A program made the translations under genes and the position numbers. Below are positions 11,189 through 20,060 of a stretch of 64,000 nt of DNA, piece after piece. The notes under the pieces are model-generated. The model was not told where the DNA came from, ran no database searches, and saw only the letters and a program-made list of their open reading frames with translations. Source of the DNA: a gamma proteobacterium HTCC2207 (lineage in GTDB: Bacteria > Pseudomonadota > Gammaproteobacteria > Pseudomonadales > Porticoccaceae). Position 1 is the first letter of the stretch; every line of letters begins with the position of its first letter. The stretch is from assembly GCA_000153445.1 (NCBI GenBank), contig CH672399.1, positions 1 to 64,000 of the forward strand, in the 5' to 3' direction.

Positions 11189-11671
11189 ATGTCCGATAAA
11201 AAACAGAAAACGCTCGACTTCCGCAACGCTCTGGGCAGTTTCGCCACAGGTATCACCGTTATTACCGCATTGGGTAAAGATGGGCAAAAGGTCGGTATGA
11301 CCGCCAATAGCTTTAACTCGGTCTCTCTAGACCCGGCGTTGGTGCTGTGGAGTGTCGCTCGCGACGCCAACTGCTTTGATGACTTTATTGGTGCTGAGTC
11401 CTTTGCTATTCACGTGCTTGCAGCAGATCAAGAGGCTATGTCTAATCGCTTTGCGAAAAGTGGGGCAGATAAATTTGCCGACCTGGACTGTACTGAAGGC
11501 TTAGCGGGCGTGCCAATCTTGCCCCACTACAGTGCCTGCTTCGAATGTCAGATTGAAAATCAATATGAAGGCGGCGACCATATTATTTTAGTCGGCCGAG
11601 TTATTGAGTTTAGAGACAAGGGTCTAGAGCCACTGATCTTTAATCGCGGCAAATACGCGGTACTAGCTTAA
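11189..11671 (+). CDS. Flavin reductase-like, FMN-binding protein (HpaC family)
   Basis: A 160-residue single-domain flavin reductase of the HpaC/ActVB type: FRNALGSFATGITVITA, GMTANSFNSVSLDPALVLWSV and GDHIILVGRVIEF are the typical flavin-binding blocks. Such proteins reduce FMN or FAD with NAD(P)H and supply a two-component monooxygenase. No partner oxygenase is adjacent. The stop overlaps that of the converging isochorismatase-like gene by 4 bp. It follows the dienoyl-CoA reductase by 220 bp that include a tandem repeat, so cotranscription is uncertain. Confidence 0.9.
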   Translation: MSDKKQKTLDFRNALGSFATGITVITALGKDGQKVGMTANSFNSVSLDPALVLWSVARDANCFDDFIGAESFAIHVLAADQEAMSNRFAKSGADKFADLDCTEGLAGVPILPHYSACFECQIENQYEGGDHIILVGRVIEFRDKGLEPLIFNRGKYAVLA

Positions 11672-12285
11672 GGCTCGACACCGCAGAGTGCTGTCAATTG
11701 ACTCAGCACCTGCGCAACCGGTATCACATCTGCATATTTAGCATTTAGATCAAATAGATTAGCGCGGTGCGCCTCGGGATTTCTATCTCCCACAGCCTCT
11801 TCCGCAACCACTACCTGGTAATTGTTCTGTAAGGCATCCACCGCCGAGGCACGTACGCAGCCACTGGTAGTCAACCCTGTCACAACTAACGAATCCACAC
11901 CCAAAGCAGACAGCTGCTGGTCTAGATCCGTATCAAAAAAAGCACTGGCCCACTGTTTCTCTATCACCGGCTCGCCGTCCAACGGCTCTAATGCCGAATC
12001 AACTTTTACCCAGTGACTATCCGACTGAAGCACATTTAACGCCGGCACTTTCTGACGAAACACCTGCGCCTGTTGATCATTACGGTAAACCACTGTGGTG
12101 AAAAATACTGGTAGACCCAAAGCTCTAAACGTCTTGAGCAGCTGTAAATTAGCCGCGACCACCTCGGGGCAGTCAGTTCCCAGAGCACAGGCCGGATCGG
12201 TAAAGCCATTGATCATATCCACCAATAGCAGAGCCGGACTGGTGGTGAGCCCGAGAGCATTTTGCTGCAGATCATTCCAGGTCAT
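11668..12285 (-). CDS. Isochorismatase-like cysteine hydrolase
   Basis: Member of the isochorismatase/nicotinamidase/N-carbamoylsarcosine amidase superfamily. The catalytic Asp is in ALLLVDMINGF, the Lys in VIEKQWASAF and the Cys in VTGLTTSGCVRASA with the usual cis-peptide region before it. The frame opens at 12297, but the ATG at 12285 is preceded by GGGAA at good spacing and gives 205 residues, normal for the family. The TTSGCVR form is typical of N-carbamoylsarcosine amidohydrolase-like members; the substrate is not determinable. It converges with the flavin reductase gene. Confidence 0.87.
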   Translation of the reverse strand: MTWNDLQQNALGLTTSPALLLVDMINGFTDPACALGTDCPEVVAANLQLLKTFRALGLPVFFTTVVYRNDQQAQVFRQKVPALNVLQSDSHWVKVDSALEPLDGEPVIEKQWASAFFDTDLDQQLSALGVDSLVVTGLTTSGCVRASAVDALQNNYQVVVAEEAVGDRNPEAHRANLFDLNAKYADVIPVAQVLSQLTALCGVEP

Positions 12286-12314
12286 AGCCATTCCCATGAG
12301 TATTTTTCTGTCGT

Positions 12315-12357
12315 AAAAAAGCGGGCTGTGCTTTCCTTAACAAGAAGCACAGCCCGC
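12315..12357 (-). terminator. Rho-independent terminator of the TonB-receptor operon
   Basis: 13-bp perfect stem: GCGGGCTGTGCTT at 12321-12333 pairs with AAGCACAGCCCGC at 12345-12357, followed on the minus strand by TTTTTT. It lies 19 bp past the receptor stop and just upstream of the isochorismatase-like gene, isolating the two. Confidence 0.93.
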
Positions 12358-12375
12358 TAGTGATACTACGCTATT

Positions 12376-14907
12376 TTAGAAACGGTAGTTAAAGTCAATC
12401 CCGTAAGAGTCTTTAGCACCTGGGTGAATAAATGAACCACCAAATTCAGGCGCTGGAATAATCTCTTCCAGATACTTTTCATCGGTCACATTGCGTCCCC
12501 AGATAGTCACACCCCAGTTCTCCGCATCAAAAGAGATACGCGCATTGAGTGTATCGTAGGCATCACGCTTCGCTTTGCTCATATCCTGAGTCAAACCTGG
12601 ACCGTTAAATACCTGCCAGATTGTTGGAGTTGCCTCACCCTGCAGGGTGTGGAACGCCATCTCACCAACATACTGCCAATCTAAGCGTGCAGTCATCTCG
12701 ACGCCACTGCTAACTGCCATCTCAAACTGGGCGCCCAAATTGTAGGTGCGATCTGGTGACTGAGGCGCCTCATTGCCCTCAGAGAGCGGACGGTGATCAT
12801 TCTGGATAATTTCGCTATCCAAGAACCCTGCACCACCAAATACCGAGAGGTTTTCTGTAACCACTGCGTTAAAGTCCATTTCAAAACCCTGAATCTCTAA
12901 CTCGTCAATGGTTGTGACAACACGCATCAAACCAAATGGACCAGCAAAGAATTCAAAGAACTGATTGTCTTCAACTTCGGTTTGGAACACCGCGGCATTC
13001 ACGCGCAGACGGTTGTCGAAGAATTCCATTTTGCTACCAAACTCAAAGCTTGTAGAGACTTCTTTTTTGTACTCATCTTGAACACTCAAATTGGCATCCA
13101 CAGCTACACCTGGATCGCCGCAACTAGGAACAAATGACGGGCAGGTATCGCCGTACCAAAGATCTAATAGTGCTTCACTGCCGATAGAGTTAAAGCCACC
13201 ACTGCGGAAACCCACACCCCAACTAGCATAGAGGTTGAGATCTTCAGCAGCATTCCAGCTCCAAGTCACTTTTGGCTGAAATTGGCTAAAGGTTGCACTC
13301 CGCTTCGGTATACCATTTGGGTTACTGGCGAACGCAGGGTTGATTGAACCAGAGGAATTAATATTTAGCCCTGACCCAGCCTCATTTGGTACCTGATTTC
13401 TTACGTCACGCTCTTCACGGTCAAAGCGCCCAGCGACAGCAATCTCCATATCGTCACTGATATCAAACTCGAGCTGACCAAATATCGCCATAACGGAGGT
13501 ATCAAACTGATCACTGAACATTAAGTCAGTGGGATTGGGACCAGTTGGACCCACATAACCTTGGCGCAAGAATCCATTACCTGTATCCGCACCATAGGCG
13601 ACTACCACTTCACGCTCAATCTCAGCAGCGTAGACACCGGCGATCCAGCTGATATCTGCATCATCATCCGACGTCAGGCGGATTTCCAGGCTGGTATCTG
13701 ACTGATTGCGTTCCTGGTATTGATAACCGTCACAGGCTGTGGGGGTATAGGGACCATAGATACCGGTAAAGTCGGGATCAGCTCCGCCATTTCCAGGAAA
13801 TACGCCAAATGGGCCAAAAAAGTCACCGAACAAATCACTGCGATCTGCACCACCAAAAGCGGTAGGCGCATTATTTAAGGTCGCGCGATCTGCCTGACAG
13901 GCGTCCGTTAATTCATAACCATAAAACGTCGCACTGGTGCCGTCCGACAGCAAATACTCTTCCAGATCGCTGTAGCTCAAGATTGCAGTAACATCGACCC
14001 CGTCTCGGTCCCAGTCTGCTTTGATCGAAAACTCAGTGGTTTCCTGCTCATTTTCGCCTGGAACATTATTCGAGAAGATAAACTCATGCTCGTTGACGTC
14101 TTTAAAGAAGGTTGGGCCGAAACCGGCAGCAAATGCTGGAATCGCAAACACCGCATTAAAATTAATCGCACCGCCACTCACTTCACTCATACCACCGCGG
14201 AAATCCAACGACAGCTCTTCATTCACATCCCAAATAACACGCCCGCGCACGGTGGTGTCTTCAAGAAAATCTACAGAACTGGCACCGGTTAGGGCATTGC
14301 TGTAATGACCATCGGTTTCACGCTGACTGACGCTAACACGACCCAGCACACCCTCAGCCAAACCACCGCTCAGCGTTAAACTAGCATTCTTGGAGCCATT
14401 ATTACCGGCACCCACTTTAACTTTTCCTTCAAACTCTTCATCGGGACGGTTAGTGGTGACAATAATCGCACCGGCCACTGCGTTGCGGCCATAGAGTGCA
14501 CCCTGAGGGCCTTTAAGAACTTCAATCTGACTGACATCCATCAGCTCTTCGTTAAAGCCGTTAGGATTGGTTACCAGCACTCCATCAACCACATAGGCGA
14601 AGGTGGATTCCGCATCACGGGTTGAAACAATACCGCGAATGCTGACCTGCGTATCACCCACGTTAGCGGAGTCAACCATGGTCACATTGGGCATCAGGCT
14701 AATAAAGTCGGCTGGACGCTGAATACCGGCACTCTCAATTTGAGCTTCGGTAAAGGCGGTTACCGCAATAGGCACTTCCTGAAGATTTTCCGCACGTTTT
14801 CGCGCTGAAACCACAATCTCTTCAATGGTTATCTCTGCCACCGAGGTGGTGGCTAGACTGGCCATTATGGCCATTGCCATCACATTTCTACTGTTAATTG
14901 CTTTCAT
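12376..14907 (-). CDS. TonB-dependent outer-membrane receptor
   Basis: An 843-residue outer-membrane transporter with a signal peptide (about 1-24), a TonB-box-like start (EEIVVSARKR), a plug domain (LQEVPIAVTAF to about 170, with the GPQGALYGRNAVAGAI block) and a 22-strand barrel ending in aromatic-Phe (FNYRF). The plug motif and length resemble receptors for oligosaccharides or lipophilic organics in marine Proteobacteria and sphingomonads rather than siderophore receptors, but the ligand is not readable. GAGGGGA precedes the ATG. It follows hydantoinase B by 84 bp on the same strand and ends at a strong terminator, so it is likely the last gene of the CoA-transferase/lyase/hydantoinase cluster and imports its substrate. 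Confidence 0.93.
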   Translation of the reverse strand: MKAINSRNVMAMAIMASLATTSVAEITIEEIVVSARKRAENLQEVPIAVTAFTEAQIESAGIQRPADFISLMPNVTMVDSANVGDTQVSIRGIVSTRDAESTFAYVVDGVLVTNPNGFNEELMDVSQIEVLKGPQGALYGRNAVAGAIIVTTNRPDEEFEGKVKVGAGNNGSKNASLTLSGGLAEGVLGRVSVSQRETDGHYSNALTGASSVDFLEDTTVRGRVIWDVNEELSLDFRGGMSEVSGGAINFNAVFAIPAFAAGFGPTFFKDVNEHEFIFSNNVPGENEQETTEFSIKADWDRDGVDVTAILSYSDLEEYLLSDGTSATFYGYELTDACQADRATLNNAPTAFGGADRSDLFGDFFGPFGVFPGNGGADPDFTGIYGPYTPTACDGYQYQERNQSDTSLEIRLTSDDDADISWIAGVYAAEIEREVVVAYGADTGNGFLRQGYVGPTGPNPTDLMFSDQFDTSVMAIFGQLEFDISDDMEIAVAGRFDREERDVRNQVPNEAGSGLNINSSGSINPAFASNPNGIPKRSATFSQFQPKVTWSWNAAEDLNLYASWGVGFRSGGFNSIGSEALLDLWYGDTCPSFVPSCGDPGVAVDANLSVQDEYKKEVSTSFEFGSKMEFFDNRLRVNAAVFQTEVEDNQFFEFFAGPFGLMRVVTTIDELEIQGFEMDFNAVVTENLSVFGGAGFLDSEIIQNDHRPLSEGNEAPQSPDRTYNLGAQFEMAVSSGVEMTARLDWQYVGEMAFHTLQGEATPTIWQVFNGPGLTQDMSKAKRDAYDTLNARISFDAENWGVTIWGRNVTDEKYLEEIIPAPEFGGSFIHPGAKDSYGIDFNYRF

Positions 14908-14991
14908 ACTAATTCCCCTCTTCCATTATTTATGTTGTTACTTCTATTGTTTTAATCTTTCTCTTTTTATTTTTTTACTGCATTTAAAAAA

Positions 14992-16875
14992 TTACTTTGC
15001 TCCCACAAACGTCGGCTTCACTGGAGCTGGCAGATTAGTCTCCGCCTCACAGCGACTGCGAATATCTTCAAGATCGCCACCAAAGTTAAATAGTGCACTG
15101 CTCTCGCCCCGGGCCGCAATTAACTCCGCGCGAAGCTTGTCAGTAGCTGCTTGGTCAACCGTTCCATCAGCGGCCATCACGACACCGTAACGCTTGCTCC
15201 CTTCAATCGAGACCAACCGACGCGCCACATCCTGACGCACCAACTCGGGATCGCGAGCAAAGGGATCGCCCCAGCCACCGCCACCCCAAGTATTGAAATA
15301 CAGCACATCGCCAGTTTTTACCTTAATGCCTTCAACCTTGGCTGCCAGCCACTCCTCAGAACCATCTGCACGGACCAACTTTTTAGTCGAACGCAGCCCA
15401 GTTTCACCCCCGAGCACACCCCAGGGATACGTCAGCCAGCGATCGTCATGAATACCAATATCGCCATCACAGAGAAAGCGATAGGCAACGCTCAAGCCAT
15501 TGCCACCGCGGTGCAAACCGGCACCCCCAGAATCTGGAATGGTTTCGTAGCGCTCGATACGCAGCGGAAAATAGGACTCAATAAATTCATTCGGCACATT
15601 GGTGAATCCAGGCCACAAACTGTGTCCGTCAGGCCCATCACCCACCGGGCGACCGGGAACACCACCAAAACCAATCTGGAATAGCTGGAACCATTCATTG
15701 CCCTTGCCTTCGCGACTGTCATAGCCAGAGAAGAACAGATGCGGCGAGTCAGAGAAGCCTGCAGCATTGAGCATCATCTCCGGCGCGCCCATGCCCAGCA
15801 GCGCACCCAGTACATCAAAAATACGACCCAGAGCATGGGTTCGGCCCGACAGTGCCGCAGGGTAGTTAGGCTTTAACAGCGTACCTTGAGGAATGCGCAC
15901 ATCCACCAGATCATAGAAGCCGTCGTTAAACACAATCTGCGGATCCACCACGTTGATGGTGAACGAGCCAAAGAACATTTTGAACATATCTTCGTTAAGG
16001 AAGAAGTTCACCGAACTCTGTGCTTGAGGGTCGGTGCCGGAAAAATCAAAGATCGCCTTCTCCCCCTCACGCCACATGGTGCACTTAATCTTGTAAGGAC
16101 CCATGCCCATGCCGTCATCGCAGATATAGTCCTCAAACTCGCGTGGCTCTTCGGGAATAAACATACCAATAATATGCTTCATCGCCTCGTAGTTACGCTG
16201 CAACATAATATCCATTGTCGAGAACAGCACATCGTCACCAAAGCGCACCGCCAACTCGACGCAACGCTTGGCGGCCGTATTACAGGCTGCCACCAGTGCA
16301 TTGAGATCAAAGCGGTTCCACTGAGGTGTGCGCACATTGTGGAGAATCAGCTCTAGCAGATCCGCCTGTAGCACACCTTTCTTATATAACTTGGTGGGCG
16401 GAATACGAATACCTTCCTGAAAGATGGTAGTGGCCTGGATAGGAATCGATCCTGGCACCATACCGCCGTTATCTGACATATGACCGAACATGGCCGACCA
16501 AGCGATATGGCGGCCATCTTTAAAGATTGGCACCAACACCACCCAATCTGGCAGGTGAGAGACTGCCGCATTACACATATAGGGATCGTTGGTAAGGATA
16601 ATATCTCCCTCTTCGATCTCTTCATCATAGGCATCTAGAAAGGGCCCGATAAATGAACCGAACTGACCCACTACCATCTTGCCTTCTTTGTTGGCAATCA
16701 TCGGAAAGCAGTCACCCTGCTCACGGATACCCGGAGACATAGCCGTTCTAAACAACACCGCATCCATTTCTTCCCGTGCATTACGCAGGGCATTCTCAAT
16801 AATATCGACGGTGACGCCATCTACATCAATACGCTTTAAGGGATCATTATTGGTTTCTAATAGTCTTGCCGTCAT
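14992..16875 (-). CDS. Hydantoinase/oxoprolinase B-family protein (HyuB-like)
   Basis: A 627-residue member of the hydantoinase B / acetone-acetophenone carboxylase alpha-type family (DPLKRIDVDGVTVDIIENALRNAREEMDAVL, TNDPYMCNAAVSHLPDW, GGAGLHRGGNG). It works with the A subunit in ATP-dependent opening or carboxylation of cyclic amides, ketones or related compounds. The start lies 2 bp after the hyuA stop with GGGGGG upstream, so the two are translationally linked. The family members are hard to separate by eye, so substrate is open. The gene is intact although its partner is frameshifted. Confidence 0.9.
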   Translation of the reverse strand: MTARLLETNNDPLKRIDVDGVTVDIIENALRNAREEMDAVLFRTAMSPGIREQGDCFPMIANKEGKMVVGQFGSFIGPFLDAYDEEIEEGDIILTNDPYMCNAAVSHLPDWVVLVPIFKDGRHIAWSAMFGHMSDNGGMVPGSIPIQATTIFQEGIRIPPTKLYKKGVLQADLLELILHNVRTPQWNRFDLNALVAACNTAAKRCVELAVRFGDDVLFSTMDIMLQRNYEAMKHIIGMFIPEEPREFEDYICDDGMGMGPYKIKCTMWREGEKAIFDFSGTDPQAQSSVNFFLNEDMFKMFFGSFTINVVDPQIVFNDGFYDLVDVRIPQGTLLKPNYPAALSGRTHALGRIFDVLGALLGMGAPEMMLNAAGFSDSPHLFFSGYDSREGKGNEWFQLFQIGFGGVPGRPVGDGPDGHSLWPGFTNVPNEFIESYFPLRIERYETIPDSGGAGLHRGGNGLSVAYRFLCDGDIGIHDDRWLTYPWGVLGGETGLRSTKKLVRADGSEEWLAAKVEGIKVKTGDVLYFNTWGGGGWGDPFARDPELVRQDVARRLVSIEGSKRYGVVMAADGTVDQAATDKLRAELIAARGESSALFNFGGDLEDIRSRCEAETNLPAPVKPTFVGAK

Positions 16876-16877
16876 GA

Positions 16878-18689
16878 TTATTTACCCCCCTGTTGGCTTG
16901 AAGACTGTGTAGCCGAAGCACCTGGATTAATCAGCAAGTTACCGACTTTATCTACCGTGGCCACATAGCCGGGCAGTACTACGGTAGTGGAATCCATCTC
17001 TCCGACAATGGCCGGCCCCACGACCTCTAATCCAGTGCTGAGCTTATTGCGGTCGTAGATAGTCGAGTCGTACCAATTGCCCTCGTAATAGAAACGGCTG
17101 CTGGCAATCTTACACTCATCAAGGCGCATGCCGGTCTCACCAATTTGGCGCTCGGCAATGGCTTTGGCTTTAGCCTTGGCAAGTGCTCGGATCATTAGAA
17201 TCTCGTGACCATCATCCAACTTAAAGGTAAATAGCTGCTCATGCTCGGCATCAAACTGGCCGGTTAACAACGCAACACCTTTCTCTTTAAGCTCGGCCTC
17301 GGTGAAGTCGATGGTGATTTGGAAGGCCTGCCCGGCATAGCGAAGATCAGCCTGATAAGAAATCTCATGCTCTGAAGCCGGAATACTGTCTTTTAACAGC
17401 GCGTCTCCAGCCCGTACCTGTAACTCCATCAAATCCGCCGTCAACTGCGCATCAGAGAGGTCACCGGCCATCGTTAGATAGGTTCGCGCAGCTTCATCCT
17501 GCACCTGAGTGGTGGCATCACCATAGGCACAGAGAACGCCAGGACCCGGTGGAATAATCACTGGCCAAGCGTCCGTTAACACACCCAATGCATTGGCATG
17601 CAATGGTCCTGCGCCGCCAAAGCCAACCAGAGCAAAGTCACGAGGATCATAGCCTTGTTCCACCGACACCAGACGGAGAGCGCCGAACATGGATTCATTG
17701 GCGATTTTAATGATGCCTTCAGCTGCAGCCATTAAATCTATACCCATGGCATCGGCAACCGACTGCACTGCAGCCACCGACGCTTCGCGATTAATCTCCA
17801 TCTTGCCACCCAGCTGCACATCTGAGGGCAGATAGCCCAGTACAACATTGGCATCGCAGACGGTAGGCTGAACGCCACCTTTCATATAACATGCAGGGCC
17901 GGGTACCGCACCGGCAGACTCTGGGCCTACACGCAGTGCTCTAGTCAATTCGGGAACAAAGGCAATAGAACCACCGCCAGCTCCCACTGTTCGCACATCC
18001 ACCGAAGGGGCGCGAACTCGCACATCAGCAACAATGGTCTCGCGACGCACCCGAGCACGGGAGTTTTGGATTAGCGCCACATCGGTGGAGGTACCCCCCA
18101 TATCGCAGGTTAAAATATTGTCGTAACCGGCGCGACTACAGAAGTAGATCGCTCCAGAGACACCCCCAGCAGGACCAGACATCAGCATATTGACCGGGGA
18201 CTCTGCAGAAGCTCTAGCTGAAGCCAAACCACCATCGGAACGCAGAATCGACAGCTGAGTGTCAGGACCCATCTTGTCGTCTAATGCCGCCTGTAGATTA
18301 CTCACATAGGTGGCTACCTCCGGGCGGACATAAGAATTAACTACGGTGGTTTCGGTGCGTTCGTATTCCTGCATCTCCGGCACTACATCGCTGGAGATAG
18401 AAATCGGTGTGTCGGTAAAAATTTCAGCGGCGATTTCACTGGCGCGCTGTTCGTTGGCACCATTGATATAGGCATTGATAAAGCAGATGGTTAAGGCTTC
18501 CACCTCACCTGTGGCATGGAGTTTCGTCAGGTCAGCGCGGAGTTGCTCTTCATCCAGCACTTTCACGACTTCGCCATCGGCACTCATTCGCTCATGGGCG
18601 CCAATAGTTAATTCAAGAGGGGCTAACAGTGGCTTTTTCACAAAGCTAACCCAGCCTCCCAGTCCGCCGGGACAAAAAGATCGCGCCAC
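16878..18689 (-). pseudogene. Hydantoinase/oxoprolinase A-family protein, C-terminal part (frameshifted hyuA-like gene)
   Basis: This frame encodes most of a HyuA-like ATP-dependent subunit (ARSFCPGGLGGW... NILTCDMGGTSTDVALI... PGPACYMKGG... FALVGFGGAGPLHA). It has no proper start: the GTG at 18689 lies inside the domain, and the frame is open to about 18730. Conceptual addition of one G after 18731 (AAGTCGG read as AAGGTCGG on the minus strand) joins it smoothly to the upstream fragment as ...GAKVGLVTTAGYEDTLQVARSF, the expected family sequence. The combined length of about 697 residues is normal. It is either a sequencing/assembly error, a recent inactivating deletion, or, least likely, a programmed frameshift. 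Confidence 0.85.
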
Positions 18690-18721
18690 CTGCAGGGTAT
18701 CTTCATAGCCAGCCGTAGTGA

Positions 18722-18973
18722 CTAGACCGACTTAGCGCCGCGTCCTGTTAGCACCGCATTAGTGGCAACCGTAGTGCCGTGCATCACCCTGCCGACTTCA
18801 GCTGGGTTAACCCCAGACTCATCGCAGATACGTGCAATACCATTAAGCACACCGATGGAGGAATCCTCCGGTGTCGACGGCACCTTGGCCGTATGGGTTT
18901 CCCCGGTCGCTTCATTGATCAGAAGAAGGTCTGTGAACGTTCCCCCTACATCTACCCCTAACCTATAACTCAT
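18722..18973 (-). pseudogene. Hydantoinase/oxoprolinase A-family protein, N-terminal part (frameshifted hyuA-like gene)
   Basis: Encodes the N-terminal Hydant_A_N region with the ATP-binding signature LGVDVGGTFTDLLL and the MHGTTVATNAVLTGRGAK block, then reads into TAG after SV. The natural start is the ATG at 18973, preceded by GGAG at 7 bp; the longer frame to 19036 adds only Lys-rich leader codons. The reading frame is lost at about 18730-18731, where one G is missing compared with the expected GAKVGLVTT. Together with the downstream fragment it is one gene. Confidence 0.85.
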
Positions 18974-19078
18974 CTTTATCTCCGAGCTTTTTTTATGTTT
19001 TATTTTTTTTATATTTTTTAACTTTTTTAGTGCCACTTATAACCGAGCTTTAAATCGTCTGGCCCTAAGATCGCTTGC

Positions 19079-19158
19079 GCTCTAATCAACCTACTCTGTC
19101 ATCCACCTGCTCTTTAATCCACCTGCTCTTTAATCCACCGGCCCTTTAATCCACCTGC
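19079..19158. repeat. 16-bp tandem repeat spanning the mvaB stop codon
   Basis: Five units of TCTTTAATCCACCTGC (19079-19094 most diverged, then 19095-19110, 19111-19126, 19127-19142 and 19143-19158). The unit nearest the gene contains the last codons and stop of the HMG-CoA lyase-type gene, and the others follow it in the spacer before hyuA. On the minus strand each unit carries a GTGGATTAA-like stop, as if the gene end had been duplicated repeatedly. Confidence 0.88.
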
Positions 19159-20060
19159 TTTGCCAGATATCCCTGCAACCAAGTCTTGGATCTACCGCCG
19201 GGCGCAGTGCCGGTTAATCTCTGAGCCAGGTCTGAGGCCTGCATTAATTTACCCAGATCTATACCTGTTTTAAAACCCATCTGCTGCAGCATCATAGCAA
19301 TATCATCAGTGGCGACATTTCCAGACGCCCCTGGGGAAAATGGGCAACCACCCAACCCAGCAATGGAACTGTCAAACCGCCGAATGCCAGACTCGACCGC
19401 GGCGTAGACATTAGCCAGTCCCATAGCGCGCGTATCATGGAAGTGACAACCTAGCTGCTCGGCGCCATGACTTGCCACCAGGGTTGCGGTCAATTCACGC
19501 ACCTGCTGCGGGTGAGCTGCACCCACGGTATCAGCCAACACTAACTGGTCGGCACCAGCGGCAAGAAACTTTGCCACTATGTTTTTTACAACGGCTGGAT
19601 CTGTAGCACCATCAAAGGGACATTCAAAGGCCACTGCAATGGTGGCTATAACTTCTATACCATCCTCTTTCGCCAGTTTAAGGATATCCAAGGTCACTAA
19701 TTCTGCCTCAGCCATGCTCATACCGACATTCTTTTGTGCCATACCGTCACTGGCGTAGACCACCATAGTCACAGTTTTGACACCGGATTCACGGGCAAGC
19801 TCATAGCCTTTCATATTGGGAATAAGTGCGATCGTCGGGGTAACAAACTCTGCCGCATCTAGTGCGGAAAAAACCTGACCGGTGCCGGCCATGGCGGGAA
19901 CGGCTTTTGGAGAGACAAAACTGCCCACCTCAATTTGCGGCACACCGCAATCGGCGATGGCATTGACCAGTTGTAGGCGCTGCTCAACGGAGAGCACCTG
20001 CGGTTGGTTCTGAAGCCCATCTCTGGGCCCAACATCAGTAATCACAACTGTTTCAGACAT
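19146..20060 (-). CDS. mvaB: Hydroxymethylglutaryl-CoA lyase family enzyme
   Basis: A 304-residue TIM-barrel lyase of the HMG-CoA lyase (HMGL) family: VGPRDGLQNQ metal/catalytic motif, the conserved GCPFSPGASGNVATDD loop with the catalytic Cys, and the FHDTRAMGLAN His/metal motif. Its usual reaction splits 3-hydroxy-3-methylglutaryl-CoA into acetyl-CoA and acetoacetate, the last step of leucine breakdown. The ATG overlaps the upstream CoA-transferase stop (TAATG), so the two are coupled. Since the liu operon next door lacks its own lyase, this gene may serve it; alternatively it cleaves a homologous CoA ester made in this cluster. Confidence 0.9.
   Translation of the reverse strand: MSETVVITDVGPRDGLQNQPQVLSVEQRLQLVNAIADCGVPQIEVGSFVSPKAVPAMAGTGQVFSALDAAEFVTPTIALIPNMKGYELARESGVKTVTMVVYASDGMAQKNVGMSMAEAELVTLDILKLAKEDGIEVIATIAVAFECPFDGATDPAVVKNIVAKFLAAGADQLVLADTVGAAHPQQVRELTATLVASHGAEQLGCHFHDTRAMGLANVYAAVESGIRRFDSSIAGLGGCPFSPGASGNVATDDIAMMLQQMGFKTGIDLGKLMQASDLAQRLTGTAPGGRSKTWLQGYLAKQVD

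Noticed and set aside
15151-16356. Antisense frames of 177 and 156 codons over hydantoinase B
   Set aside because: The opposite strand encodes a full-length, well-conserved family member; these are codon-bias shadows.
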